Source: Rhodoplanes elegans
GTDB taxonomy: Bacteria; Pseudomonadota; Alphaproteobacteria; Rhizobiales; Xanthobacteraceae
Direction: 5' to 3'
DNA: 54,001 nucleotides
Assembly: GCF_016653355.1 (NCBI RefSeq)
Contig: NZ_NHSK01000165.1
Location: 2,077 to 56,077 of the forward strand
Made by a program: the position numbers and the translations under genes. Positions 8,838 to 17,239 of the stretch are shown here, piece by piece (position 1 is the stretch's first letter; the number at the start of each line of letters is the position of its first letter). The notes under the pieces were generated by a model. That model was not told the DNA's origin and made no database searches. It saw only the letters and a program-made list of their open reading frames with translations.

Positions 8838-9311
8838 TCAGCACTGGCTGTAGTCGGCCCGATAGGCGCCGCGCACCGGGCAGTTGCTGCGGCCCCAGCC
8901 CCAGCTGTTGCCCCAGCCGCCGCCCCAGCCGACCGAGCGGTAACCGGGCGCATAGGCGTAGCCGTCGTAACCGGGGGCGTAGGCGTATCCGGAATAGGCG
9001 GGCGCGTAGCCGTAGCCCTGCGAGCCCCACGACGAATACGTGTAGGTCGGGCCGTAGGCGTATCCGGGCGCATAGGCGTAGCCGGGGCCGCCATAGTAGC
9101 CGCCGCCATAGTAGCCGCCGCCGTAGTATCCGCTGCGGTAATAGCCGCGGTTCGCGCTCGCCGCGGCGGCGCCGATGATGGCGCCGGCGGCGATCCCGAC
9201 GCCGGTGGCGGCGAGAAAGCGGCCCTTGCGGGCCTCGGCGGCCGTGGAGGTCACGGCGAGGGCGCCCGCGAGAGCGAGGGCCGCGGCCGTCTTCGTGGTC
9301 AAGAGGTGCAT
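8838..9311 (-). CDS. Exported Tyr/Gly/Ala-rich repeat protein
   Basis: Product of 157 residues with a clear signal peptide (MHLLTTKTAAALALAGALAV... cut near STAAEA). A glycine-rich hydrophobic stretch (VGIAAGAIIGAAAASA) follows, then YYGGG repeats and several copies of a Y-A-Y-A-P-G-Y motif. The C-terminus has two cysteines (NCPVRG... and the last residue). The ATG at 9311 follows an AGGAG about seven bases upstream. Similar short exported Tyr/Gly-rich proteins are frequent in Bradyrhizobium relatives and of unknown role; a surface or envelope structural function is only a guess. It shares the terminator at 8779-8802. Confidence 0.8.
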   Translation of the reverse strand: MHLLTTKTAAALALAGALAVTSTAAEARKGRFLAATGVGIAAGAIIGAAAASANRGYYRSGYYGGGYYGGGYYGGPGYAYAPGYAYGPTYTYSSWGSQGYGYAPAYSGYAYAPGYDGYAYAPGYRSVGWGGGWGNSWGWGRSNCPVRGAYRADYSQC

Positions 9312-9531
9312 GATCAGCTCCTGCGCGTTGCCCCACGGGACCGGCGGTGCTCGCCTGCCTGCCCGTGCGTACCGGATCAATGCGGATCGTCGCTCGGCGT
9401 TCCGGTCGACACATCGTCGCGCGGTCGCCGGGGATCGGCCGCTGCGCCTCGTTTGGTCGCGCGAGCGGGACGTCCGGTTCGTGCGCCGGATCACAAGGGC
9501 GTGCGCAGGACCTGTATCGAGGCTCGGGTCT

Positions 9532-10641
9532 TCAAGCCGGAGCGGAGAGGGGGCCGAGCGCGACCGACTGCTCGTCGAGCGCCACCGTCTTGATCAGCGC
9601 AAACACCGGCCGGCCCGGCGCGAGCCCGAGCTCGGCCAGCGCCTTGCGGGTGGCCGAGGCGAGCACATGGCCGTGGCCGTCGAGCTCGACCGTGACGGTG
9701 GCGAGCGGCCCCTTGTCGGTATCGATGCGCGCCACGAGGCCGTGCAGCACGGTCCGGACGCTCGATCCGGTCGGCCGTTCGGTCGCGAGCGTCACGTCGG
9801 TCGCCCTGATCACGACCCGGCAATCCCGACCCGGCGGGCCGGCCCGGCCGGCCAGCCAGATGGTGCCGGCCGGATGGGCGATCTCGGCGAGGCCCCAGGT
9901 CTCGTCGAAGCCGCTGACCCGGGCGGTGACGAAGGAGGCGCGGCGGAAACGACTCTCGCCGGCCTGTGCGGCGCCGTCGCCGAACACGTCCTCGACGCTG
10001 CCGGCCGCGGCGACGCGGCCGTGCGCCAGCACGACGACGCGGGCGGCGAGCCGCGCCACCTCCTCGACCGCGTGCGAGACGTAGACGATCGGGATGCGGA
10101 ACTCGTCGCGCAGCCGCTCGATCAGCGGCAGGATCTCCTGCTTGCGCTCGGCGTCGAGCGCGGCGAGCGGCTCGTCCATCAACAGAAGGCGGGGCGAGGA
10201 GACCAGCGCCCGGCCGATGGCGACGCGCTGCTTCTCGCCGCCCGACAGACGGCCGGGCCGCCGGTCGAGCAGATGGCCGATGCCGAGCGTCTCGACCACC
10301 GGATCGAGGGCGACGCGGCGCTCGGCCTGCGGGGCGAACCAGCGGCCGAACATGAGATTGTGCTTCACGCTGAGATGCGGGAAGAGCTGCGCGTCCTGGA
10401 ACACCAGGCCGATGCGGCGCCGATGCGCCGGCACGAAGGTGCGGCTCGCCGTATCGACCAGCGCACGACCGTCGAGCGCGATCGTGCCGTGGTCGGGCCG
10501 CATCAGGCCGGCGATCAGCCCGATGGTCGCGCTCTTGCCGGAGCCCGACGGCCCGAAGAGCGCGACGACGCCACCGTCACTCTCGAAGGCGATGTCGAGA
10601 TCGAACGCGCCGAGCGTCTTCTTGACGTGGACCCGGATCAT
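9532..10641 (-). CDS. modC: Molybdate ABC transporter ATP-binding protein
   Basis: ATPase of 369 residues that powers molybdate uptake. Visible motifs are Walker A GPSGSGKSA, the Q-loop region VFQDAQLFPHLSV, signature LSGGEKQRVAIGRAL, Walker B LLLMDEP with the D-loop AALDAE, and the switch histidine in YVSHAVEEV. A C-terminal TOBE/Mop-like domain (about residues 290-360) is expected for ModC and can bind molybdate. Its ATG (10641) overlaps the modB stop codon by one base (TGATG), so the two are translationally coupled. Several molybdoenzymes are encoded in this window, giving a local demand for Mo. Confidence 0.93.
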   Translation of the reverse strand: MIRVHVKKTLGAFDLDIAFESDGGVVALFGPSGSGKSATIGLIAGLMRPDHGTIALDGRALVDTASRTFVPAHRRRIGLVFQDAQLFPHLSVKHNLMFGRWFAPQAERRVALDPVVETLGIGHLLDRRPGRLSGGEKQRVAIGRALVSSPRLLLMDEPLAALDAERKQEILPLIERLRDEFRIPIVYVSHAVEEVARLAARVVVLAHGRVAAAGSVEDVFGDGAAQAGESRFRRASFVTARVSGFDETWGLAEIAHPAGTIWLAGRAGPPGRDCRVVIRATDVTLATERPTGSSVRTVLHGLVARIDTDKGPLATVTVELDGHGHVLASATRKALAELGLAPGRPVFALIKTVALDEQSVALGPLSAPA

Positions 10642-11336
10642 CAGAACTGCGCCAGCTTGCGGTTGGCGAGGCGCTGCACCACCTCGGAGAGGATCAGGGC
10701 GACGAGCGCGATGACGATCGACACGATGGTGAGGCGGAGCGCTGCGGCGTCGCCCGTCGGCGTCTGGGTCAGGCTGTAGATCGCCGCCGAGATCGTCTGC
10801 GTCTCGCCCGGGATGTTGGAGACGAACGTGATGGTCGCGCCGAACTCGCCGAGCGCCTTGGCGAAGCACAGGATCGAGCCGACGATCACGCCCGGCAGGG
10901 CGAGCGGCAGCGTCACCAGCACGAAGGTCCAGACCCGGCCGGCGCCGAGCGTGCCGGCGGCGTTCTCCAGCCGCTGGTCGATCGCCTCGATCGACAGGCG
11001 GATCGCCCGCACCATCAGCGGAAAGCCCATCACGGCGCAGGCGAGCGCCGCGCCGGTCCAGCGGAACGAGAAGACGATGCCGAAATTCTCCGCCAAAAAG
11101 GCGCCGATCGGGCCACGCCGGCCGAACAGCAGGAGCAGCACGTAGCCGGTGACCACGGGCGGCAGCACCAGGGGCAGATGCACGAAGCCGTCGACCAGCA
11201 CCTTGCCGGGAAACCGCCAGCGCGCCAGCGCATAGGCGACGACGATGCCGAGCGGCAGGCTGGCGAGGGTCGCGACGACGGCGATGCGCAGCGAGAGATG
11301 GACCGCCGTGATCTCCTCCGGGGTGAGGTCCATCAT
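10641..11336 (-). CDS. modB: Molybdate ABC transporter permease
   Basis: Inner-membrane permease of 231 residues with about five hydrophobic segments and the binding-protein-dependent transport motif (EAAxxxG-like) seen as ENAAGTLGAGRVWTFVLVTLP, which contacts ModC. Other landmarks are LPLVLPPVVTGY and FAKALGEFGATITF, typical of ModB. Start is ATG 11336 or the adjacent ATG 11333; neither has an evident Shine-Dalgarno site. The usual modA is missing upstream: the 355 bases before modB hold a repeat and then an unrelated regulator. Confidence 0.93.
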   Translation of the reverse strand: MMDLTPEEITAVHLSLRIAVVATLASLPLGIVVAYALARWRFPGKVLVDGFVHLPLVLPPVVTGYVLLLLFGRRGPIGAFLAENFGIVFSFRWTGAALACAVMGFPLMVRAIRLSIEAIDQRLENAAGTLGAGRVWTFVLVTLPLALPGVIVGSILCFAKALGEFGATITFVSNIPGETQTISAAIYSLTQTPTGDAAALRLTIVSIVIALVALILSEVVQRLANRKLAQF

Positions 11337-11691
11337 GGCCGCGCGCGCGCCGTGTGATCTGTCGTCCGGGGGCCTGCGCTGCTCGCTGTCGTCGCCATCA
11401 CGCCCGTCCGTCGCGCGTGCCGTGACGGCGGCGCGCCCTTGATGCTGTAGCGCGGCGAATATAGCGGCGCCGTGACGCCGCTGCCAAGCGGCGCGCGCAT
11501 GATGCGATCGACAGCCTCGTGTCCCGGGCGCGGCGCGACACGCCGTGAGCCGGGACCCAGGGGCGATCCGGCACGGCGCTCGCCATGCCGGCCTGGCGTG
11601 CCGCTGTCCCTCCTAGCCCCTGGGCCCCGGCTCTGCGGCGCATCAGGCCTGCAGCCTGATGCGCCTTGTCCGGGGCACGGACGAGACAGCC
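11337..11691. other. 355-base gap holding a repeat
   Basis: No gene, and no remnant of modA recognised. Most of the gap is a dispersed repeat (11519-11681). The proximal part (11337-11460) would carry the modBC promoter but no convincing -35/-10 pair is visible. Confidence 0.6.
11519..11681. repeat. Dispersed repeat, family A copy 1
   Basis: Contains GTCCCGGGCGCGG... GGGACCCAGGGGCGATC near one end and GCGCATCAGGCCTGCAGCC plus CCTTGTCCGGGGCACGG at the other, with internal inverted repeats such as GCATCAGGCTGCAG/CTGATGC. The same blocks occur in reverse order and orientation at 25129-25266. Confidence 0.8.
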
Positions 11692-12165
11692 TCACCCGCG
11701 CGTCTTGGCGATGTAGCCGGTCGGCACGGCGGTGGTGTATTTCAGCTCCTCCATGGCGATGGCGGAGGAGACGTCGGCGAGCTCGACGCGGTCGATCATC
11801 CGCTTGTAGACGGCGTCGTAGGCGTCGATGTCGGGCACCACGATGCGCAGCAGATAGTCGACGTCGCCGGTGAGCCGCCACACCTCGACGATCTCCGGGA
11901 TGTCGGCGATCATCCGGCGGAAGTCGTCCACCCATTCGAGCGCGTGGCGGGTGGTGCGCACCGATACGAACAGCGTCATCGGCACGTTCACCTTGCGGCG
12001 ATCGACCAGCGCGACCCGGCGTTGAATGACCCCGTCGTCCTCCAGCTTCTTGATGCGCCGCCAGCACGGCGCCGTCGACAGGCCGACCTGCTCGGCCACC
12101 TCGGCGATCGGCAGCGTGGCGTCGCCCTGCAGGAGATCGAGTATTTTCTGGTCGATTCGATCCAT
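11692..12165 (-). CDS. Lrp/AsnC-family transcriptional regulator
   Basis: Regulator of 157 residues. The N-terminal helix-turn-helix (DQKILDLLQGDATLPIAEVAEQVGLSTAPCWRRIKKLEDDGVI region, residues 4-45) is followed by an RAM ligand-binding domain with VRTTRHALEWVDDF and LTGDVDYLLRIVVPD. That second landmark is the usual amino-acid-sensing stretch. It is divergent from the Asp/Glu racemase gene, with 169 bases between the starts including an AT-rich patch at 12181-12236. Lrp-type proteins next to amino-acid catabolic genes usually control them and respond to the substrate. Confidence 0.92.
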   Translation of the reverse strand: MDRIDQKILDLLQGDATLPIAEVAEQVGLSTAPCWRRIKKLEDDGVIQRRVALVDRRKVNVPMTLFVSVRTTRHALEWVDDFRRMIADIPEIVEVWRLTGDVDYLLRIVVPDIDAYDAVYKRMIDRVELADVSSAIAMEELKYTTAVPTGYIAKTRG

Positions 12166-12334
12166 GGAATGCCTATTTCGCTGGCAGCCTTAAACTTGGA
12201 AACTGATTTCTTTTAGCACGTAAACTGCAATATGCCATTGCCGGTCTGGGCTATCCCGACGCATCACTTTGCGAACCGAATGCGCCCGTTGCCGCCTAGA
12301 CTCGCTCCGTCATACGCAATGCGAGGAGGCGGGT
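12166..12334. promoter_or_regulatory. Divergent regulatory region, Lrp gene / racemase cluster
   Basis: The gap between divergent starts has an AT-rich stretch (12181-12236, with runs such as TTAAACTTGG and TTTCTTTTAG) that contrasts with the GC-rich surroundings and is where promoters and Lrp sites would lie. No exact operator can be assigned. Confidence 0.4.
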
Positions 12335-13051
12335 GTGCGCACCATCGGGCTGATCGGAGGCATGAGCTGGGAGAGCACCGCGGTGTACTACCGGCGGATC
12401 AACGAGCAGGTGCGCGAGCGCCTCGGCGGGCTGCACTCGGCCGACGTGCTGATGCGCTCGGTCGACTTCGACGGCATCGTCGCCCTGCAGCGCGCCGGCG
12501 ACTGGACGCAGGCCGCCGCCGTTCTCGCCGGCATCGGCCGTGATCTCGAGAAGGCCGGCGCCGGCTGCCTGCTGATCTGCACCAACACCATGCACAAGCT
12601 CGCCGACGAGGTGCAGCGCGCCGTCTCGGTGCCGCTCCTCCACATCGTCGACGCCACGGCGGCGCCGCTGAAGGACCAGCGCATCAAGAAGCCGCTGCTG
12701 CTGGCCACCCGCTTCACCATGGAGGAGGAGTTCTATCGCGCCCGCCTGCGCAACCGCTTCGGCATCGAGGCGATCGTGCCGGAGACTTCGGACGAGCGCA
12801 GCATGGTGCACGACGTGATCTTCGGTGAGCTGTGCTGCGGCGTCGTGAAGGACTCTTCACGCGAGGCCTATCGGGCCGTGATCGCGCGCGGCAAGGACCG
12901 TGGCGCCGACGCCGTGATCCTCGGCTGCACCGAGATCGGCCTCCTGATCGGCCAGGACGACACCGACCTGCCGGTGTTCGATTCGACCTTCCTGCACGCC
13001 GATGCGGCCGTCGACTTCGCACTCGCGAAGAGCGCAGCCCTGGTTGCCTAG
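12335..13051 (+). CDS. Aspartate/glutamate racemase family protein
   Basis: Cofactor-independent amino-acid racemase or epimerase of 238 residues. Both catalytic cysteines are present: C82 in LLICTNTMHK and C198 in ILGCTEIGLLI. The N-terminus begins RTIGLIGGMSWEST, the YgeA-type signature, rather than MurI. GTG 12335 is chosen because AGGAGG lies five bases upstream and the fold begins at once; the open frame extends further upstream without support. YgeA-type enzymes have broad L/D activity, which fits a D-amino-acid dehydrogenase at 19699. Maleate isomerase or hydantoin racemase are related alternatives. Confidence 0.88.
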   Translation: MRTIGLIGGMSWESTAVYYRRINEQVRERLGGLHSADVLMRSVDFDGIVALQRAGDWTQAAAVLAGIGRDLEKAGAGCLLICTNTMHKLADEVQRAVSVPLLHIVDATAAPLKDQRIKKPLLLATRFTMEEEFYRARLRNRFGIEAIVPETSDERSMVHDVIFGELCCGVVKDSSREAYRAVIARGKDRGADAVILGCTEIGLLIGQDDTDLPVFDSTFLHADAAVDFALAKSAALVA

Positions 13052-13078
13052 CGTCGGAGCCCGGTTCACAGTCGAGAC

Positions 13079-15394
13079 ATGACCCCCGCACCCGCCTCCC
13101 GACGCTTTCCATCGCTCTGCCACTGGGGCGCCTTCACGGCGACGGTCGAGAACGGCCGTCTCGTCGGCTGCACGCCCTTCCCACGCGATCCGGCGCCGTC
13201 GCCCATGCTGGCGGCGCTGCCCGCAATGGTGCACTCGCCGCTGCGCATCACGCGGCCGGCGGTGCGCGAGGGATGGCGCGAGGGGAAGCCGCGCACCGGC
13301 CACGACGCTTTTCGTGAGATCTCCTGGGACGAGGCGCTCGACCTCGTCGCCGGCGAGCTGACGCGGGTGCACGCCGCGCACGGACCGACCGCTGTGTTCG
13401 GCGGCTCCTACGGCTGGTCGTCGGCGGGGCGCGTGCATCACGCCCGCACGCTGGTGCGGCGGTTCCTCGCGCTCGGCGGCGGCTTCGTCGATCAGATCGC
13501 CAACTACTCGTTCGGCGCCGCCCAGACGCTGCTGCCGCACATCCTCGGCACCTTCCAGCCGGTGACGGGCCGCGCCACCGACTGGCCGAGCGTGATTTCC
13601 AACGCCAAGCTGATGATCGCTTTCGGCGGCCTCGCGCTGAAGAACAGCCAAGTCGGCTCCGGCGGCGTCGGCGCGCACGACACCGAGACCTGGCTGCGCC
13701 GCGCCCGCGCGGCCGGGGTCGGGTTCGTCAACGTCAGCCCCGTGAATGCCGACGCGCCGGAGTTCCTCGACGCCGAGTGGATCCCGATCCGGCCCAACAC
13801 CGACGTCGTGCTGATGCTCGGCATGGCGCATGTGCTCCTGTCCGAAGGCCGCCACGACACGACGTTCCTGGAGCGCTACTGCGCCGGCTTCGATCGCTTC
13901 GCCGATTATCTGGTGGGCAAGACCGACGGCACGGCGAAGACGCCGGAGTGGGCGGAAGAAATCTGCGGCGTGCCGGCGCAAAAGATCCGCGAGCTGGCGC
14001 GCCGTGCCGCCGACGTGCCGACCTACATGACGGCGACCTGGTCGCTGCAGCGCGCCCATCACGGCGAGCAGCCCTATTGGGCGCTGATCACGCTCGCCGC
14101 CATGCTGGGCGGCATCGGCCTGCCGGGGCAGGGCTTCGGTTTCGGTCACGGCTCGATCCACGGCCCGGGCCTGCCGCGCCTGTCGCTGCCGGGACCCGAG
14201 ATCCCGCCGCCGCCGAACCCGGCGAAGTGCGCGATTCCGGTCGCCCGCATCGCCGACATGCTGCTCGATCCCGGCGGCACCTACGAGTTCAACGGCGAGC
14301 GGCTCACCTATCCGGACATCCGCCTCGTCTACTGGGCGGGCGGCAATCCGTTCCATCATCATCAGGATCTGAACCGGCTGCAGCGCGCCTTCCAGAAGCC
14401 CGAGACCGTGATCGTGCACGAGAGCTGGTGGACGCCGACGGCGCGTCACGCCGACATCGTGCTGCCGGCGACGACGACGCTCGAGCGCAACGACGTCGGC
14501 GGCACCTCGCGCGACCCGTTCGTGTTCGCCATGCACAAGGCGATCGCACCGGTGGGCGAGGCGAAGAACGACATCGACATCTTCGCGGCGCTGGCCGAAA
14601 GGCTCGGCTACGCCGAAGCGTTCACGCAGGGGCGCGACGAAATGGCGTGGTGCCGCCTCGTCTATCAGGGCATCCGCGATGGCGCCGCGAAAAAGGGCAT
14701 CGATCTGCCCTCGTTCCAGCAGTTCTGGGCCGAAGGGGTGATCGAGCTGCCGGCACCCGAGCGCGACTACGTGCTGATGGAGGAGTTCCGCGCCGACCCG
14801 GTCGCGCATCGCCTCGGAACGCCGTCCGGCAAGATCGAGATCACGTCCGACGTGGTGCAGCGGTTCGGCTACGACGACGCGCCGCCGCATCCGGCTTGGC
14901 TGCCGCCGGCCGAATGGCTCGGCGCCACTGAGGCCCAGCGCTTCCCGCTGCATCTCCTCACCAACCAGCCGGTGCGCCGCCTGCACAGCCAGACCGATCC
15001 GGGGCCGGTCTCGGTCGCCGGAAAGATCCTCGGCCGCGAGGCGATCCGGCTGGCGCCCGACGACGCGGCCGCCCGCGGGTTGCGCGACGGCGACATCGTG
15101 CGCGTCTTCAACGCGCGCGGCGCCTGCCTCGCCGGCGTGGTGATCGATTCCGGCCTCGCCGCGAACGTCGCCGTGATGCCGACCGGCGCCTGGTTCGATC
15201 CGTCGCCCTCGGGCGACGGTCTCGACGTCCACGGCAACCCCAACGTGCTGACCCCGGACATCGGCACGTCCCGCCTCACGCAGGGGTCGAGCGCTCAATC
15301 CACGCTCGTCGAGGTGGAGAAATTCGTCGGCGCATTGCCGCCGATCCGGGCTTTCGACCCGCCCTCCCTTGCGCGCGACGCCGCGCCGGTGTGA
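13079..15394 (+). CDS. Molybdopterin oxidoreductase, biotin/DMSO-type sulfoxide reductase family
   Basis: Bis-molybdopterin-guanine-dinucleotide enzyme of 771 residues, resembling BisC/TorZ. FGGSYGWSSAGRVHHA holds the serine Mo ligand at about S115 (YGWxS pattern). Further landmarks are LIAFGGLALKNSQ near 200, WIPIRPNTDVVLMLGMAH, WAGGNPFHHHQDLNRL and the C-terminal HLLTNQPVRRLHSQTD of the molydopterin dinucleotide-binding domain. There is no N-terminal iron-sulfur cysteine set and no Tat signal, so it is probably cytoplasmic. It starts 28 bases after the racemase and its stop nearly abuts the DapA-like gene, implying co-transcription. Its place in an amino-acid pathway is unclear; it might repair or reduce an S- or N-oxide. 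Confidence 0.88.
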   Translation: MTPAPASRRFPSLCHWGAFTATVENGRLVGCTPFPRDPAPSPMLAALPAMVHSPLRITRPAVREGWREGKPRTGHDAFREISWDEALDLVAGELTRVHAAHGPTAVFGGSYGWSSAGRVHHARTLVRRFLALGGGFVDQIANYSFGAAQTLLPHILGTFQPVTGRATDWPSVISNAKLMIAFGGLALKNSQVGSGGVGAHDTETWLRRARAAGVGFVNVSPVNADAPEFLDAEWIPIRPNTDVVLMLGMAHVLLSEGRHDTTFLERYCAGFDRFADYLVGKTDGTAKTPEWAEEICGVPAQKIRELARRAADVPTYMTATWSLQRAHHGEQPYWALITLAAMLGGIGLPGQGFGFGHGSIHGPGLPRLSLPGPEIPPPPNPAKCAIPVARIADMLLDPGGTYEFNGERLTYPDIRLVYWAGGNPFHHHQDLNRLQRAFQKPETVIVHESWWTPTARHADIVLPATTTLERNDVGGTSRDPFVFAMHKAIAPVGEAKNDIDIFAALAERLGYAEAFTQGRDEMAWCRLVYQGIRDGAAKKGIDLPSFQQFWAEGVIELPAPERDYVLMEEFRADPVAHRLGTPSGKIEITSDVVQRFGYDDAPPHPAWLPPAEWLGATEAQRFPLHLLTNQPVRRLHSQTDPGPVSVAGKILGREAIRLAPDDAAARGLRDGDIVRVFNARGACLAGVVIDSGLAANVAVMPTGAWFDPSPSGDGLDVHGNPNVLTPDIGTSRLTQGSSAQSTLVEVEKFVGALPPIRAFDPPSLARDAAPV

Positions 15395-15429
15395 AACCAC
15401 CGCCAACTCGCTTCTTCGCGGAGACCCAA

Positions 15430-16371
15430 ATGGCCAAGACCAAGCTCGCCGGTTCCTTCGTGGCGCTGATCACCCCGTTCAACAAGGACGGCACCGTCGA
15501 CTTCGCGGCGTTCCGCACGCTCCTCAAGTTCCACGAGGACAACGGCACGGCCGCGATCCTGATCATGGGCTCGACCGGCGAGACCTCGATGCTGTCGCTC
15601 GAGGAGAAGAAGCAGATCATCGTCGAGACGGCGAAGATGAAGACGGCGAAGATGCCGATCTTCTTCGGCTGCACGGGCAACAACACCGAGTCGACGATCG
15701 CGATGGTGAAGTTCGCCAAGGACAGCGGCGCCGACGGCGCGATCCTGGCGGCGCCGGCCTATATCTGCGCGCCCGAGGACGACATCGAGCGCTTCTTCCT
15801 CGAGGTCGCCGACGCCACCGACCTGCCGCTCGGCATCTACAACAACCCGCCGCGGGTGAAGAGCGATCTGCACTGGGATCATCTGCTGCGCATCTTCAAG
15901 CATCCGAACTACGTGGTGCACAAGGAGTCGACCGGCCGCGTCGGCCAGGTCGCGCAGGTGCTGGCCGGCCGCCCGGACGTCTCGGTGATGTGCTGCGACA
16001 GCCCCAATCTCGGCCTCGTGGTGCCGACCATGAGCCTCGGCGGCCACGGCACCGCCAACATGACCGGCAACCTCGCGCCGCGCGAGATCGCGACCATCTC
16101 GACGCCGTGGAAGGACTACACGGACGCGACGAACTTCCGCGAGACCTATCTGCGCATGCTGCCGCTGCTGCACTTCACCTACTCGGCCATCAACCCGGTT
16201 GCCGTGAAGTCGCTGATGAAGGCGGTCGGCCTGCCGGCCGGCGATCTGCGCAAGCCGCTCACCGGGCTCGCGGCCGATCATCTCGCCCGCGGTCTGCGCA
16301 TCGTCTCGGAGCTCGGCCTCGACAAGACCTACGGTTTCGACGTGAAGCCGGTCTCCGCCGTCGCGGCCTGA
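15430..16371 (+). CDS. Dihydrodipicolinate synthase (DapA)-family lyase
   Basis: TIM-barrel class I aldolase/lyase of 313 residues that forms a Schiff base with a 2-oxo acid. Key residues are visible: the carboxylate-binding loop GSTGE (47-51), Y137 in IYNNPPR, and K165 in VVHKESTG, 28 residues apart as in DapA; R142 follows the tyrosine. The family also covers N-acetylneuraminate lyase, KDG aldolases and pyrroline-hydroxycarboxylate deaminase, and context argues for catabolism rather than lysine synthesis. ATG 15430 is preferred; a GTG at 15391 overlapping the previous stop is an alternative and would add 13 residues. Confidence 0.88.
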   Translation: MAKTKLAGSFVALITPFNKDGTVDFAAFRTLLKFHEDNGTAAILIMGSTGETSMLSLEEKKQIIVETAKMKTAKMPIFFGCTGNNTESTIAMVKFAKDSGADGAILAAPAYICAPEDDIERFFLEVADATDLPLGIYNNPPRVKSDLHWDHLLRIFKHPNYVVHKESTGRVGQVAQVLAGRPDVSVMCCDSPNLGLVVPTMSLGGHGTANMTGNLAPREIATISTPWKDYTDATNFRETYLRMLPLLHFTYSAINPVAVKSLMKAVGLPAGDLRKPLTGLAADHLARGLRIVSELGLDKTYGFDVKPVSAVAA

Positions 16372-16408
16372 GCCGCGACGTTTCTCGGCACGGCGGCGGA
16401 GGCGGCCC

Positions 16409-17200
16409 ATGGATCTCGGAATCGCGGGCCGCAAGGCGCTGCTGTGCGGCGCGAGCCGCGGGCTCGGCAAGGCCTGCGCCCTGGCGCTCGCCCGCGAGGG
16501 CGTCGCGGTCACGATCGCGGCGCGCACCCCGGCGACGCTGGAGCAGGCGGCGCAGGACATTCGTAGTCATATTGGTGATCATGCCGGCGGCAGCGTGGCC
16601 TGGGTCGCCGCCGACATCACGACCGAGGCGGGACGCGACGCGATCCTGGCCGCATGCCCCGAGCCCGACATCCTGCTCAACAACGCCGACGGCCCGCTGC
16701 CCGGCGACTTCCGCGACTGGCGGCGCGACGACTGGATCGCCGCGCTCGACGCCATGATGCTCGGCCCGATCGAGATGATCAGGCGCACGGTCGACGGCAT
16801 GATGGAGCGGAGGTTCGGCCGCATCGTCAACATCGTGTCGCGCAGCGTGAAGATCGCGCAGCCGGAGCTCGGCCTGTCGAACGGCGCGCGCTCCGGCCTC
16901 GTCGGCTTCGTCGCCGGCATCTCGCGCCAGACCGTGGTCCATAACGTCACCATCAACAATCTTCTGCCCGGCATTTTCGACAGCGACGCGCAACGTCGTC
17001 ACATCCGTGGCATGATCGACGACGTCGGCGACCGCTTCGAGCAGGTCTGGCATGCGCGTGCGGCAGCGAATCCGGCGCGTCGCTACGGCGATCCGGAAGA
17101 GCTCGGCGCGTATTTTGCTTTTTTGTGCTCGTCGAAGGCCGGGTTTATAACCGGTCAGAACTTGCTGATCGATGGTGGAAGCTATCCCGGGACGTACTGA
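16409..17200 (+). CDS. Atypical short-chain dehydrogenase/reductase lacking YxxxK
   Basis: SDR-fold protein of 263 residues with the NAD(P) motif GASRGLG (14-20) and NNADG (91-95). The catalytic Ser is about S144, but 13 residues later, where Tyr should be, is S157, and the Lys position is R161 (SNGAR). A second SDR in the window (45719-46498) has the same S-x-x-x-R replacement. It may still be a reductase of a divergent SDR subclass, or use another catalytic residue. GGAGG six bases upstream supports the ATG. It lies between the DapA-like gene and the Bug genes on the same strand. Confidence 0.85.
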   Translation: MDLGIAGRKALLCGASRGLGKACALALAREGVAVTIAARTPATLEQAAQDIRSHIGDHAGGSVAWVAADITTEAGRDAILAACPEPDILLNNADGPLPGDFRDWRRDDWIAALDAMMLGPIEMIRRTVDGMMERRFGRIVNIVSRSVKIAQPELGLSNGARSGLVGFVAGISRQTVVHNVTINNLLPGIFDSDAQRRHIRGMIDDVGDRFEQVWHARAAANPARRYGDPEELGAYFAFLCSSKAGFITGQNLLIDGGSYPGTY

Positions 17201-17239
17201 GATCATCTTCACTGTCGTTCCGACAGACACGAGGACAAT

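Noticed and set aside
12857-15406. Long antisense frame over the molybdopterin oxidoreductase
   Set aside because: A GC-rich shadow: His/Arg/Gly-rich composition, no motifs, and the plus-strand frame has clear family signatures.
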